Assembly (NCBI GenBank): GCA_025499705.1
Contig: JAFMVE010000030.1
Location: 1 to 64,000, forward strand
DNA: 64,000 nt
Direction of reading: 5' to 3'
DNA from: Carboxylicivirga caseinilyticus
GTDB lineage: Bacteria > Bacteroidota > Bacteroidia > Bacteroidales > Marinilabiliaceae
The position numbers and the translations under genes were made by a program. The notes below the pieces were generated by a model, which saw only the letters and a list, made by a program, of their open reading frames with translations, was not told the origin of the DNA and searched no databases. Positions 45,894 to 54,860 of the stretch are shown piece after piece (positions within the stretch are counted from its first letter, which is position 1; every line of letters begins with the position of its first letter).

Positions 45894-47087
45894 ATGAATA
45901 AACAGAAGCCAAATAACATTTTACTTTTTGGGATACCGTCATTGGTTATTATCCTGGCTTTTGTTATTGCCTATGCCCCTAAACCTGTTGATTGGACTCT
46001 TAGCTACTCAAATAGAGATGTTAAGCCATTCGGAAGTAAAATGCTTTTCGAACTATTACCGGTATTGATGGGGGATAGTTCCATCATAGCATCGCATAGT
46101 AACTTATCAGTTTTTATTGGTGATGATAATCCAATTGGTGAAAACTTTATCTTTTTAAACAACAATGTTGATTTTAATGCAGAGGACCAGTTTAAAATAG
46201 AAGAGCTCTTACTAAATGGGAATAATGTATTTATTGCTGCCGAAAACTATGAAGAAGGATTTCTGGATTCGTTAAAAGTTGGAGTAGAAATTACTACGAT
46301 ACCACAATTTGCAAAAGTTGATTCAATCAGTCTTAATCTGGCCAACAGAAGTCTTAAAAAAGGATTGGGTTATTGGTATGAAAAAGGTATTAACGACAAT
46401 TATTTTACTTCTTATGATACCCTTCATACTTCTGTTTTGGGTATTAACAGTAAAGGGAAGACTAATTTTATAAGGATTAAAAAAGGTGCAGGTTGGTTGT
46501 ATCTTCATTTAAACCCTATTGTATTCACCAATTATAATTTGTTGGATAAAGATAATGCTGATTATGCATTTAAATGTCTGTCATACCTGCCTCAAGCCAG
46601 AACCCTTTGGGATGAGCATTATAAAGTAGGAATGAATCGTCAGAAAACACCGTTAAGTTATATATTCGATAATCCTCCGTTACGACTGGCATATTATCTA
46701 ACCTGGATTGGAGCGATTTTATTTTTGATTTTCGAATCTGCCCGTCGACAAAGGATGATACCAATAGTGAGACCGCCGGAAAACAGTACTGTTAATTTTG
46801 TCGAAACCATTGGCAGGTTGTATTTTAGTAAGAAAAACCATTTGGATATAGCCATTAAAAAATATACCTATTTCAAAGAGTTTGTGCGTTCGCGCTATTA
46901 TGTCAGTACCTCACCAATCAACGAAGAGTTGTATCAACAAATTGCTGAAAAATCCAATATCCCTATTCGAAGTATAAAACAGCTGTTTGAAATGGGTGAA
47001 AGCCTGAAGAAAATTCAACGACTCTCAGAAGCTGATTTGGAACAATTCAACCGTAAGATTGAATTCTTTTATGAACATTGCCAATAA
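45894..47087 (+). CDS. DUF4350-domain membrane protein
   Basis: A 397-residue protein with one helix at residues 11-27, a soluble domain (~35-250) that starts PVDWTLSYSNRDVKPFGSKMLFELLP, a second helix (~262-280) and a cytoplasmic helical tail. The proline/aspartate N-domain with an S-x-x-P-x-G-S/T pattern is the DUF4350 signature. It follows the DUF4129 gene by one base and overlaps the MoxR frame. It probably forms a membrane complex with the DUF4129, DUF58 and SpoIIM proteins. Confidence 0.78.
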   Translation: MNKQKPNNILLFGIPSLVIILAFVIAYAPKPVDWTLSYSNRDVKPFGSKMLFELLPVLMGDSSIIASHSNLSVFIGDDNPIGENFIFLNNNVDFNAEDQFKIEELLLNGNNVFIAAENYEEGFLDSLKVGVEITTIPQFAKVDSISLNLANRSLKKGLGYWYEKGINDNYFTSYDTLHTSVLGINSKGKTNFIRIKKGAGWLYLHLNPIVFTNYNLLDKDNADYAFKCLSYLPQARTLWDEHYKVGMNRQKTPLSYIFDNPPLRLAYYLTWIGAILFLIFESARRQRMIPIVRPPENSTVNFVETIGRLYFSKKNHLDIAIKKYTYFKEFVRSRYYVSTSPINEELYQQIAEKSNIPIRSIKQLFEMGESLKKIQRLSEADLEQFNRKIEFFYEHCQ

Positions 47088-47098
47088 AAAACAACGAT

Positions 47099-48079
47099 AT
47101 GAATGAAAATGCTCCTTTTGAAAACAGATTGCCGCTTGATGAATTAAATCATGCGGCTTATCGTATCCGGAATGAGATAAACAAAGTAATTGTCGGTCAG
47201 GAAAAAGTGCTCGATCTTCTCTTAACGGCAGTAATTGCTAACGGACATGTGTTGCTTGAGGGGGTTCCCGGAATAGCCAAAACCATGATGGCAAAACTTA
47301 TTTCTAAATCTGTGGCAGCTGACTTTTCACGTATTCAGTTTACTCCCGATCTAATGCCAACAGATGTATTAGGAACCATGGTTTTTAATGCAGGTAATTC
47401 GACGTTTGAGTTTAATAAAGGACCGGTTTTCTCAAATCTGGTATTAATTGACGAGATAAACCGTGCTCCAGCCAAAACGCAATCGGCATTGTTTGAAGTA
47501 ATGGAGGAGCGCCAGGTTACCATTGATGGAGTAACACGGGCAATGGAAAGTCCGTTTCTTGTGTTTGCTACACAAAATCCGGTGGAACATGAAGGAACCT
47601 ATCGTTTGCCGGAGGCTCAGCTGGATCGCTTTCTGTTTAAAATACAGATAGATTATCCATCACTGGAGCAAGAAGTGAATATCTTATCAAATGCTCAAAA
47701 GAGGGAGTCTCTGGATCCTTTGTCGTTGATTTCGGCAGTAATAAGTAAGGAAGAACTGGTAAAATATCAGCAATTAGCAACAAGAGTTGTGGTGGAAGAT
47801 GATCTGTTGAGATACATTGCTCAGATAGTTGATAAAACCAGAAACAGCAATTCTTTTTATCTGGGTGGAAGTCCGCGTGCTTCATTAGCTATACTGAATG
47901 CTTCAAAAGCTTTTGCTGCTTTGGAAGGTAGGGATTTTGTTACACCTGATGATATTAAAACAGTACTGATACCTGTTCTTTGTCACAGAGTTATTTTAAC
48001 TCCCGAAAAAGAAATGGAAGGAGTAAAACCTGAAGTGATAATTCAACAAATCATCGATACAGTAGAAGTTCCACGTTAA
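47099..48079 (+). CDS. MoxR-family AAA+ ATPase
   Basis: A 326-residue cytoplasmic AAA+ chaperone-like ATPase. The Walker A motif is GVPGIAKT (usual consensus GVPGTAKT), followed by FTPDLMPTDVLGT, Walker B VLIDEINRAPAKTQ, sensor 1 FATQNPVEHEGTYRLPEAQLDRF and sensor 2 GGSPRASLAIL. MoxR ATPases work with VWA-type partners, here the DUF58 protein directly downstream, to remodel or activate enzymes or envelope complexes. The ATG at 47099 is preferred over an in-frame TTG at 47078, which lies inside the preceding gene. Confidence 0.93.
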   Translation: MNENAPFENRLPLDELNHAAYRIRNEINKVIVGQEKVLDLLLTAVIANGHVLLEGVPGIAKTMMAKLISKSVAADFSRIQFTPDLMPTDVLGTMVFNAGNSTFEFNKGPVFSNLVLIDEINRAPAKTQSALFEVMEERQVTIDGVTRAMESPFLVFATQNPVEHEGTYRLPEAQLDRFLFKIQIDYPSLEQEVNILSNAQKRESLDPLSLISAVISKEELVKYQQLATRVVVEDDLLRYIAQIVDKTRNSNSFYLGGSPRASLAILNASKAFAALEGRDFVTPDDIKTVLIPVLCHRVILTPEKEMEGVKPEVIIQQIIDTVEVPR

Positions 48080-48091
48080 CAAAAAAAGTAA

Positions 48092-49435
48092 ATGGCAAAA
48101 CTCAGGGTCAGAGGTCGCATTTTCTTTTCCAGGCTTTTTTATTATTGTTTGGCAGCAATTATACTAACCATTGCTTTCGGACAGTTTAATGAGTTGTTTT
48201 TTATATTGGGTACATTAGGGCTTGGATTATTAGGTGCTGTCATCATTCTGGATATCATTTTACTTTTTTATGTGCAAAGAGATGCCATTGAAGCAAACCG
48301 CGAGATTGATGAGAAGTTTTCAAACGGAGATTTAAATAAGATACAGCTGTTTTTTGCCAATAACTATCGCTTTCCGGTTAGATTAAGCATTATTGATGAA
48401 ATTCCGGTTCAGTTTCAACAGCGTAATTTTAATCTTAAGTTGATGCTGACTCCTGGTCAATCGGAAAGAATCAGTTATGACCTTCGTCCGGTTGAAAGAG
48501 GAGAATATCATTTTGGGGCATTAAATATTCTGGTACAGTCACCCCTTCGCATAATTGTTCGTCGCTGGACAAAGGCAGAGAATCAAATGGCAAAAGTATA
48601 TCCGTCATTCAAAGAAATGAAACAATTTGAAATGATGGCTATTTCTAATCGTTTAACCGAATTTGGAATTAAAAAGGTGCGTAAACTTGGCCATCAGATG
48701 GAGTTTGATCAAATCAGAGATTATATCAAAGGCGATGATATAAGAACCATTAACTGGAAAGCTACAGCTCGCAGAAATCATCTAATGGTCAATCAGTACC
48801 GGGAGGAGAAATCGCAACAGGTGATCTCAATAATTGATCTGGGACGTGCCATGAAGATGCCTTTTGAAGGGATGACCTTACTTGATTATGCGATCAATAC
48901 CTCATTGGTAATGTCAAAAATTGCGATGTTAAAAGAAGATAAAGCGGGTCTTATTACTTTTAATAACGAAATACGAACTGTTGTACCACCGCAACGAAGT
49001 GGCAAGCAGATGCAAATAATAATGGAGGCTCTTTATAATCAATTAACAGGTTTTCAGGAGCCAAATTTAAGGGCTTTGTATACTACTATTCGCCGACAGG
49101 TTCACCACCGGAGTTTACTGATCATTTATACCAACTTCGAAAGTTTAAGTTCTGCTAAACGCCAGATTCCAATGCTTCAGAAAATGGCAAAAGATCATTT
49201 GGTGATGGTAGTGTTTTTCGAAAATACTGAACTACGTAAACTAACTGAGGATAAAGCAACAGACATGGAAGGTATCTATGTTAAGACGATCGCAGAAAAG
49301 TTTGCTTATGATAAAAAGTTGGTTGTTCATGAGCTTGAAAGGCATGGAGTGCATACTATCCTTACTGAGCCTGGAAAGCTTACTGTTGAAACAATTAACA
49401 AATATCTGGAACTTAAAGCAAGGGGTTTGATATAA
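48092..49435 (+). CDS. DUF58 (VWA-like) protein, partner of MoxR
   Basis: The 447-residue protein has two N-terminal membrane helices (~10-65), a beta-rich domain (~70-190) and the DUF58 core: FDQIRDYIKGDDIRTINWKATARRNHLMVNQYREEKSQ (~207-245), then a VWA-like fold with ISIIDLGRAMKM where the MIDAS motif would be. The DxSxS pattern is incomplete there (IDLGRAM), so metal binding is doubtful. It is the last gene of the operon, 12 bases after moxR. Confidence 0.9.
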   Translation: MAKLRVRGRIFFSRLFYYCLAAIILTIAFGQFNELFFILGTLGLGLLGAVIILDIILLFYVQRDAIEANREIDEKFSNGDLNKIQLFFANNYRFPVRLSIIDEIPVQFQQRNFNLKLMLTPGQSERISYDLRPVERGEYHFGALNILVQSPLRIIVRRWTKAENQMAKVYPSFKEMKQFEMMAISNRLTEFGIKKVRKLGHQMEFDQIRDYIKGDDIRTINWKATARRNHLMVNQYREEKSQQVISIIDLGRAMKMPFEGMTLLDYAINTSLVMSKIAMLKEDKAGLITFNNEIRTVVPPQRSGKQMQIIMEALYNQLTGFQEPNLRALYTTIRRQVHHRSLLIIYTNFESLSSAKRQIPMLQKMAKDHLVMVVFFENTELRKLTEDKATDMEGIYVKTIAEKFAYDKKLVVHELERHGVHTILTEPGKLTVETINKYLELKARGLI

Positions 49436-49768
49436 ACTGGTCAAAATCCACTTTTTTAAAATTGACCCCTGAAAATTCAACTTTGTTTACTCCTATTTTT
49501 CAAAATCGATCAAAATTACCCTGTTAAATGGATCGTTTTTGGTTAATATTTTAAAAATAGTGACGATCTTACCTCTTTTAACGATCTAAAAATCACCATT
49601 ATCGACTTTTTTACAAAAAAATTCTGTTTCTTGTATACGTGAACCCGTGCGGCTGTTTGTCTTAGTAATGAAAGATTAACAATAGCCTAAACTGAAATTA
49701 ATTTAAATGAAATCCCATTAATTTAGTTTTGTAATGATCTAGTATTAACTGTTTAAAGTGTTGTAGCC
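49436..49768 (+). other. Intergenic region after the MoxR/DUF58 operon
   Basis: These 333 AT-rich bases hold four CGATC words in either orientation within 80 bases (49507-49511, 49531-49535, 49564-49568, 49582-49586), described as a finding. A TAnnTTTG match follows near the next gene. I see no open frame, terminator or RNA gene. Confidence 0.45.
49724..49731 (+). promoter_or_regulatory. Candidate -7 element for the aminotransferase-like gene
   Basis: TAGTTTTG matches TAnnTTTG exactly, 38-45 bases upstream of the ATG at 49769. No -33 TTTG is apparent. Confidence 0.4.
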
Positions 49769-50440
49769 ATGATGACCTTAACCAATTTATCTGAAAAGAT
49801 AGAGTTAGATGATGTTTTTGATAGTGGTATAATTTCAATAATGACCAAGTCATCAGTTTCTCCTGAAAATTTTTATTTGACAGGATATGAAACCATCAGC
49901 TTTAAACGAACACGTGAATTTGCACTTGAAACAGTTTTAGCATCTGTCGTTCCCTTTGAAAAGGATCTTTTAATCATCAGTAATAACATTGATGATCTTC
50001 GACTTAAACGACTTTGTTCTTATCATGGTATAAGCAGCCTGATCATTAAAAAGCCAGAAACTCTTGCTGATTGGGAAGAATTCGGTTTAACCGTAGCAAA
50101 TTACCGTCGTTACTCACATATTCTGGTATCATGTGATGTAAACGATGAATCTGACATGAATCAGTTGAAGAAAATCTCAACTCTTATAGACAATATGAAG
50201 ATTGGTTTGATTGTTCATTGTCGAAGAAAGCCTATGGAATTAATTGAGGTGAGCAACTTGAATGTGGATTATATGATCTGCAACGGAACCAATTCAGATA
50301 TCAGTTCAGTTGTGCTTGCACGCCGAAGCCGATTAGTGCAAACTGAAGGTACAAGCCGCGACTCAAAGATGGACTTGTATAACTACTGGCAAAGTACCTT
50401 GTACGGAAGAAATTCCTACATTGAACCAATGGCAATTTAA
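49769..50440 (+). CDS. Degenerate class V aminotransferase-like protein (probable pseudoenzyme)
   Basis: The 223-residue protein aligns, by eye, with the PLP-fold of 2-aminoethylphosphonate-pyruvate aminotransferases: LASVVPFEKDLLIISNN like their ALTSLVP...LLVLVNG, a middle HGISSLIIKKPE, and a C-terminal VDYMICNGTNSDISSVVLARRSRL like VDYLISSANK...ARRSAL, ending MDLYNYWQ like LDLYDQW. The residue at the PLP-lysine position is N175, and the aspartate that binds the pyridine nitrogen is not seen. It is also much shorter than the ~360-residue enzymes. It is therefore probably inactive as a transaminase and may be regulatory or structural. The start could also be the adjacent ATG at 49772. Confidence 0.5.
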   Translation: MMTLTNLSEKIELDDVFDSGIISIMTKSSVSPENFYLTGYETISFKRTREFALETVLASVVPFEKDLLIISNNIDDLRLKRLCSYHGISSLIIKKPETLADWEEFGLTVANYRRYSHILVSCDVNDESDMNQLKKISTLIDNMKIGLIVHCRRKPMELIEVSNLNVDYMICNGTNSDISSVVLARRSRLVQTEGTSRDSKMDLYNYWQSTLYGRNSYIEPMAI

Positions 50441-50613
50441 CCAAGCTATTAGTATATTACTTACAACCCAATAATCGTTGAAATATAATTGTTCGGCGAA
50501 TGTTGGGTTAACTTTTTCTTAACCTTCCGAACTAATTATAAATTACTTAGCAGCATTTTAACGATAAGTTTTCTTTGCGCATCTATAATTGCAGTGTATT
50601 ATTAAACAACTAG

Positions 50614-51483
50614 ATGAGTAAAGAAAAAACACTTTTAAAAAAGGATCTTGATGCCTTGGTTATATCCGATACACACCTGGGAACATTCGGCTGTAAGGCA
50701 AAAGAACTCGTAAGTTATCTTAAAACAGTCAATCCAAAGACGATTGTCTTAAACGGCGACATTATTGATGTGTGGCAGTTTTCAACCAATTATTTTCCAA
50801 AATCTCATACCAAGGTAATCCGTCAATTGATGAAGATGATGGAGAGTGGTAGCGAGATTGTATACCTGGCCGGAAATCATGATGAAAACCTTAGGCGTTT
50901 TGTGGGATTGTCGGTTGGCAATTTCAAGATTGCCAATAAGCTTGTATTGGAACTCAACGGTAAGAAATCATGGATATTTCATGGTGATGTTTTTGATGTG
51001 GTGATGCATCACTCTAAATGGCTAGCTAAATTAGGTGCAAAGGCATATGGTATCCTTACCATCACCAATAAAATGGTGAATGGATTGCTATCGGTTTTTG
51101 GTAAACGTCGAATCTCATTATCGCGCGACGTTAAAAAGGCTTTTAAAGGAAAAAATAAGAACGAACTGACCACCCGTTTTGAGACTACCGTTGCTGAATT
51201 AGCCATTAACAAGGGTTACGACTACGTAATATGTGGGCATATTCACTGGCCTGAAAAAAAGATGATTTCCAATCATGAAGGCGAGGTCGTTTACCTGAAT
51301 AGTGGTGACTGGGTAGAAAATATGACTGCACTTGAATTCTACAATGGCGATTGGCATCTGGTTTATTTTGCAGAGCAGCAACCATTACAAAATCAAGAGA
51401 ATGTTTTTATAGCTGATGATATAATTCTTCCTGATGAAAAAGTGCTGTTCAGAGCCATGTTAAATGATGTATTAAGCAGCTAG
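50614..51483 (+). CDS. Calcineurin-like metallophosphoesterase (LpxH/YbbF-like)
   Basis: The 289 residues have all five metallophosphoesterase motifs: VISDTHLG (17-24), LNGDIIDVW, LAGNHDEN, the histidine in IFHGDVFD and ICGHIHWPEKK near the C-terminus. The overall pattern resembles UDP-2,3-diacylglucosamine pyrophosphatase relatives. Residues ~135-185 form an inserted helical hairpin rich in Lys and Arg, as in membrane-associated members. It is followed after 29 bases by a glycosyltransferase gene and then an acyltransferase gene, so a role in lipid or lipid-sugar metabolism is likely, but the substrate is unproved. Confidence 0.8.
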   Translation: MSKEKTLLKKDLDALVISDTHLGTFGCKAKELVSYLKTVNPKTIVLNGDIIDVWQFSTNYFPKSHTKVIRQLMKMMESGSEIVYLAGNHDENLRRFVGLSVGNFKIANKLVLELNGKKSWIFHGDVFDVVMHHSKWLAKLGAKAYGILTITNKMVNGLLSVFGKRRISLSRDVKKAFKGKNKNELTTRFETTVAELAINKGYDYVICGHIHWPEKKMISNHEGEVVYLNSGDWVENMTALEFYNGDWHLVYFAEQQPLQNQENVFIADDIILPDEKVLFRAMLNDVLSS

Positions 51484-51512
51484 TCTCGCAACCATCCAAA
51501 CTTCTTTGACTT

Positions 51513-52547
51513 ATGAAAATACTATATGCTATACAAGGAACTGGAAATGGGCATATGGCCCGTGCCTTTGAAGTGATTCCGGAACTGAAAAAATATGGTA
51601 AGGTAGATATTCTTGTCAGTGGTATTCAAACAGAAATAAATTTGCCTTGGTCAGTCAAATACAGGTATTATGGACTTGGGTTTATTTTTGGCAAAAATGG
51701 AGGTGTGGATTTTAAATCAACCCTCTTAAAAAGTCGTTTATTTAAATTCTTGAAAGAAATAATGACGGTGCCGGTTTATAAGTACGATTTGGTGATAAAC
51801 GATTTTGAGCCGGTTGTAGCATGGGCTTGTAAGTTGCGTGGTAAAAGATGTATTGGAATCAGTCATCAAAGTGCTGTTTTGCATCCGGAAGCTCCAAAAC
51901 CAATTGAAAAAAATACTATCGGAAGATTAATATTAAAGTATTACGCACCGGTAAATCATTTTCACGGATTTCATTTTAAGAATTTGGGTAACCACATTAC
52001 AACTCCTGTGATCAGGGGTGACATAAGAAATGCAAAAACATCGAATGAAGGGCATTATACAGTTTATCTGCCATCCTATTCAGATGATAAAATAATTGCT
52101 GTATTATCTCAAATTCCCTTTATCAAATGGGAAGTTTTTTCAAAGCATAACAGTACTCCGGTTGTAATAGGAAATGTTAGTATTCAGCCGGTTAACAAAG
52201 AACAATTCACAGAAAGTTTTTTATCTTGTACGGGTATATTGTGTAATGCAGGATTTGAATCTCCTGCTGAGGCTTTGTACATGGGAAAGAAGCTTTGTGT
52301 TATTCCGATGAAAGGGCAATTTGAACAACAATGCAACGCGGCTTTTCTGAGTAGCATGGGTGTAAGAACCATAAATGATTTTGAAACCGGTTTGGAATCG
52401 ATAAATGAATGGGTGTTTTTTGACAGTGCAATAGCAGTTGATTACCCCAATAATCTGGCGGAAGTGATAGATGATATTTTATTCAGATATACACCTCAAT
52501 ATGATTCTTTACCTCAGTTGGCATTAAGTAGTCAGTTCAAAATTTAA
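51513..52547 (+). CDS. MurG-like glycosyltransferase (GT-B fold)
   Basis: A 344-residue GT-B enzyme that opens KILYAIQGTGNGHMARAFEVIPEL with the glycine-rich loop (GTGNGH) that starts MurG- and MGDG-synthase-like transferases. A second motif in the C-terminal half, ILCNAGFESPAEALYMGKKLCVIPMKGQFEQQCNAAFLSSMG, is the nucleotide-sugar binding region (usual GGxxS/T-x-x-E) with NAGFESPAEAL. The acceptor is probably a lipid. It is three bases before the fused acyltransferase gene. Confidence 0.8.
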   Translation: MKILYAIQGTGNGHMARAFEVIPELKKYGKVDILVSGIQTEINLPWSVKYRYYGLGFIFGKNGGVDFKSTLLKSRLFKFLKEIMTVPVYKYDLVINDFEPVVAWACKLRGKRCIGISHQSAVLHPEAPKPIEKNTIGRLILKYYAPVNHFHGFHFKNLGNHITTPVIRGDIRNAKTSNEGHYTVYLPSYSDDKIIAVLSQIPFIKWEVFSKHNSTPVVIGNVSIQPVNKEQFTESFLSCTGILCNAGFESPAEALYMGKKLCVIPMKGQFEQQCNAAFLSSMGVRTINDFETGLESINEWVFFDSAIAVDYPNNLAEVIDDILFRYTPQYDSLPQLALSSQFKI

Positions 52548-52550
52548 GAT

Positions 52551-54296
52551 ATGCTGATTTCAGATCAAAGTTTAAAGGATGTAGGTGTGCCTGTACCAAC
52601 CAATCCTTTGTTTAAGAAGGCCATTTTTTCTTATCTGCGGGTTAATCGCATCAATCATATTTTAGATGCAGCCGGAGAGAATCAGCAGGGACTTGATTTT
52701 ATTCAGTCATTGTTGAAAGAGTTAAATATTCATTTTCATATTTCAGAGAGAGAGCTAAGGCACATTCCTGTCTCTGGTCCATTTATATTAATGTCGAATC
52801 ATCCTTTTGGCTTTCTGGATGGATTAATTATGATGTTGATTGCTGGTCAAAGAAGACCAGATTTCAAAGTTTTAGCCAATTTCTTTTTAAAGCAGTTCAA
52901 ACCCTTAAGTAACTTTTTTATTGATCTGAATCCTTTTGAATCGAAAAATTCGATGAATATGAAGGGTATCAGAAGTGCATATCATAATATCGCAGAAGGA
53001 AGACCAATCGGATTATTTCCTGCAGGAGAAGTTGCAACCATGCAAAAGGGCTTCAGACGGATAGAGGACAAGGTGTGGGATGCCGGGATTATTCGGTTTA
53101 TGGTCAACTGCAATGTTCCTGTTATTCCAATGTACTTCGAGGGAACCAATAGTCTTAAATTTCATTTATTGGGAAAAATTCACCCTTATTTACGCACTCT
53201 AACTATCCCTTCTGAGTTTTTTAAATACGAGAATAAAACAGTTAATGTAAGGATTGGAGCCCCGATTCATCCATCGGAATTAAAAGAATTTGATAATCTT
53301 CAAAAAGCTGGCAGATATTTGCGTGCTTCTTTGTTTGGATTAGGTTCGAAAGTGGATGTGAAGCACCATTTCAGGCTAACTAAAAGGCAAAAAGTTCAGG
53401 AGCCTGTTATTAATCCTGTTTCAACTGATTTAATAAAAGACGAATTAGAAGGTTTAAGAGCTAATAATGATCTTCTTTTTACAAAATCAAATTACGAGAT
53501 GTTTTTAGCTGATGCTCATTCCATACCTAATATTATTAAGGAATTAGGGCGACTGCGTGAACATACTTTTCGGGCAGTGGGAGAGGGAACTGGTCATAAG
53601 ATTGACATAGATGAGTATGACCTTTATTATCTGCATTTGTTTATATGGGACACAAAAGCTGAAGTGATAGCCGGCGCGTATCGTTTAGGCCCAGGTGATA
53701 GGATAGTGGATGCTTATGGATCAAAAGGTTTTTATGTTACCAGCTTATTTGATTTGGATAAGGAGCTTAATCCTGTTTTGTCGCAAACATTGGAAATGGG
53801 TCGTTCTTTTGTAGTTAAGGAATATCAGCAAAAGCCATTACCACTGTTTCTTCTTTGGCAAGGAATATTGCATTTTCTTAAGCAGAATCATCAGTATAAG
53901 TATTTGTTAGGTCCGGTTAGTATCAGTAATGATTTTACACAGTTTTCGAAAGATCTGTTGATTGCTTTTATCAAAAAGCATCACTACGATTATGAGCTGG
54001 CTAAATGGGTGCATTCGCGAATGGAATTTGTTGTTAAAACAAATCAGGAAGATATTGAAGTAGTGTTGGAACGGAACTCTGATGATTTGCAGAAACTGGA
54101 TAAATACATTTCAGCCATTGAGCCGGGGTATATGAAAATTCCCGTGTTATTAAAGCAGTATATGCGTCAGAATGCCAGGATAATTGGCTTTAATGTGGAT
54201 CCCAAATTTAACAACAGTCTGGATGGTTTAATGATTCTTGAAATCAAAAATCTCCCACAGAGCACTTTTGATTTTTTAAAACCCAAAGAAGAATAA
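52551..54296 (+). CDS. Fused O-acyltransferase/N-acyltransferase (OlsF/GlsF-like aminolipid synthase)
   Basis: The 581-residue protein fuses two domains. The N-terminal half (~60-280) is a PlsC/OlsA-type acyltransferase with NHPFGFLDG (H84, D90) and FPAGEVATMQKG. The C-terminal half (~310-560) is an OlsB/hemolysin-type GNAT N-acyltransferase with REHTFRAVGEGTGHKIDIDEYD and GAYRLGPGDRI and EMGRSFVVKEYQQKPLPLFLLWQG. OlsF of Serratia and GlsF-like proteins of Bacteroidetes have this order and make acyloxyacyl ornithine or glycine lipids. The head group here is not shown. It ends the phosphoesterase-glycosyltransferase-acyltransferase run. Confidence 0.8.
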   Translation: MLISDQSLKDVGVPVPTNPLFKKAIFSYLRVNRINHILDAAGENQQGLDFIQSLLKELNIHFHISERELRHIPVSGPFILMSNHPFGFLDGLIMMLIAGQRRPDFKVLANFFLKQFKPLSNFFIDLNPFESKNSMNMKGIRSAYHNIAEGRPIGLFPAGEVATMQKGFRRIEDKVWDAGIIRFMVNCNVPVIPMYFEGTNSLKFHLLGKIHPYLRTLTIPSEFFKYENKTVNVRIGAPIHPSELKEFDNLQKAGRYLRASLFGLGSKVDVKHHFRLTKRQKVQEPVINPVSTDLIKDELEGLRANNDLLFTKSNYEMFLADAHSIPNIIKELGRLREHTFRAVGEGTGHKIDIDEYDLYYLHLFIWDTKAEVIAGAYRLGPGDRIVDAYGSKGFYVTSLFDLDKELNPVLSQTLEMGRSFVVKEYQQKPLPLFLLWQGILHFLKQNHQYKYLLGPVSISNDFTQFSKDLLIAFIKKHHYDYELAKWVHSRMEFVVKTNQEDIEVVLERNSDDLQKLDKYISAIEPGYMKIPVLLKQYMRQNARIIGFNVDPKFNNSLDGLMILEIKNLPQSTFDFLKPKEE

Positions 54297-54350
54297 AAAA
54301 GAGAAGTTTAGGTGAGGATCTTAAAATTCAATTCTCACCTTAATTATTTC

Positions 54351-54860
54351 TTATACACAATCGAACCTGCCAAAACTTTTCAGGTTGATGTATGAATAAG
54401 TTAATCCTGTTTTTTCGTCAATCATATTATCCTGACGGAATGTCTCTTTCCAACCCAGACTTTTATATTCCGGAAAAAATACATCTACCCCATCAAAAGA
54501 ATGATGTATTTCAGTTAGATATAATTCATCAGCTTCGTGCAAGAATGCTTTATACACTTCACCTCCACCAATCACAAATACTTTCTGATCATCGCTGCAA
54601 AGTGAAATGGCTTCAACCATTGATTTAACAACTTCAGCTCCGGTTGCTTTATAATCTTTCTGACGAGTGATTACAACATTTCTACGATTTGGCAAAGCAC
54701 CTTTAGGAAGAGCCTCAAAGGTTTTTCTTCCCATAATAATTGTATGTCCGGTAGTTAGTTCTTTAAATCTTTTTAAGTCGGCAGAAATATATGCTAATTG
54801 ATCTCCGTTCTTTCCAATGCCATTGTTTTGGTCAATGGCAACAATCATTGCTAAAATCAT
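54351..54860 (-). CDS. folA: Dihydrofolate reductase
   Basis: Regenerates tetrahydrofolate from the dihydrofolate made by ThyA. The 169 residues begin [50 protein letters not shown], landmarks of DHFR, with [14 protein letters not shown] near the NADPH site. The usual Trp-x-x-Pro at residues ~22-25 (LLWHLP) is replaced by LAYISAD, a departure from most bacterial enzymes. The start ATG overlaps the thyA stop (ATGA), so the two are coupled. Confidence 0.93.
   Translation of the reverse strand: MILAMIVAIDQNNGIGKNGDQLAYISADLKRFKELTTGHTIIMGRKTFEALPKGALPNRRNVVITRQKDYKATGAEVVKSMVEAISLCSDDQKVFVIGGGEVYKAFLHEADELYLTEIHHSFDGVDVFFPEYKSLGWKETFRQDNMIDEKTGLTYSYINLKSFGRFDCV

Noticed and set aside
50465-50509. 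AACCCAA...TTGGGTT inverted repeat
   Set aside because: Seven-bp arms with a 31-base loop in AT-rich DNA are weak; no regulator or RNA role can be argued.
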